Under the pieces are notes generated by a model. It made no database searches. It worked only from the letters and a program-made list of their open reading frames with translations, and had not been told where the DNA came from. The position numbers and the translations under genes were made by a program. DNA of 64,000 bases from Candidatus Rhodoferax mariagerensis (GTDB lineage: Bacteria; Pseudomonadota; Gammaproteobacteria; Burkholderiales; Burkholderiaceae_C): assembly GCA_016719055.1 (NCBI GenBank), contig JADKAW010000007.1:129754-193753 (forward strand), in the 5' to 3' direction. Below, one piece after another: positions 63,824-64,000 of this stretch. How positions within the stretch are numbered: the first letter of the stretch is position 1; every line of letters begins with the position of its first letter.

Positions 63824-64000
63824 GGCTTTGTTGAATAATTCGGAAAACCAGCGACAAGTGCATGAGATGGCATGACTCGGTTTGACCCTCATCTTCAAAA
63901 ATAGCCCGTGCCATACAAACACAGCCAGAGTCGCGGCCACAAGTTCACTAAGCCCAAATACAAGGTGACTAACTGGCCCGAGTACAACGACGCACCGCGT
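63824..64000 (+). mobile_element. IS5-family insertion sequence, left end only
   Basis: GGCTTTGTTGAATAATTCGG at 63824 matches the IS903/IS5-type terminal inverted repeat. A transposase start follows at 63908. The rest of the element lies beyond the window. Confidence 0.8.
63908..64000 (+). CDS. IS5-family transposase, 3' end outside window
   Basis: 31 codons from GTG 63908: MPYKHSQSRGHKFTKPKYKV then TNWPEYNDAPR. This is the N-terminus of IS5/IS903-group transposases. The catalytic part lies outside the window. Confidence 0.85.
   Translation, partial: MPYKHSQSRGHKFTKPKYKVTNWPEYNDAPR

Overview
The window looks like the chromosome of a betaproteobacterium of the Comamonadaceae (Rhodoferax/Polaromonas-like). 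The gene order der-hfq-hflX-hflK-hflC-DUF2065-hisZ-purA, the spoT-rpoZ-gmk cluster, protocatechuate 4,5-cleavage genes (ligAB/pmdAB) and a recurring ~50-bp intergenic palindrome of the TGATAGCT...GGGCTA type all point that way. The assignment rests on recognised proteins, not on a database search.

Layout. 1-10 kb: housekeeping operon (Der, Hfq, HflX, HflK/HflC, HisZ, PurA, a phosphoribosyltransferase, a cystathionine beta-lyase). 10-17 kb: selenouridine synthase MnmH and TesA, divergent from an orphan YbbA-type ABC ATPase, then a periplasmic binding protein paired with a large hybrid histidine kinase. 17-22 kb: rpoD and dnaG. 22-28.5 kb: an aromatic-compound block (P450, [2Fe-2S] ferredoxin, ferredoxin reductase, PobR-like AraC regulator, LysR regulator, LigAB). 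28.7-37.6 kb: two glycosyltransferases, tolB-pal-cpoB, tcdA, greB, spoT, rpoZ and gmk. gmk is frameshifted in this sequence.

37.6-59 kb is an accessory region. It holds a Fic protein, an AbiEii remnant, two integron-type gene cassettes with an attC site and the 3' end of a group II intron, and an IS3-family element carrying a nested IS66-family element (both with target duplications). It continues with a secreted protein/M15 peptidase pair, pseudogene debris including a umuD tail, and a defence-rich stretch. That stretch holds a four-gene operon (unknown small protein, QueC-like enzyme, XRE-ImmA/IrrE protease, PIN protein), a complete AbiEi/AbiEii pair, a collapsed second AbiE-type module, an AbiJ-like protein and an HNH nuclease. 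It ends in an ICE deletion scar (TraG fragment). 59-64 kb: histone H1-like protein, DHA2 exporter, membrane metallophosphoesterase, small regulators, a TfoX-like protein and the left end of an IS5-family element.

The most interesting system is the operon at 48.5-52.3 kb. A QueC-family enzyme, which retains its PP-loop and zinc cysteines, is translationally coupled to a small protein of unknown function and to an XRE/ImmA-PIN module, inside a defence island. QueC homologues in Qat and type IV CBASS defence modify partner proteins with a 7-deazaguanine. This operon could be a related but different protein-modification immunity system. A second point is technical: most frameshifts between 37.4 and 45.7 kb (gmk, IS3 orfB, IS66 tnpC, a small gene) are one-base length changes in short homopolymers, so sequencing error must be excluded before any of these genes is called dead.
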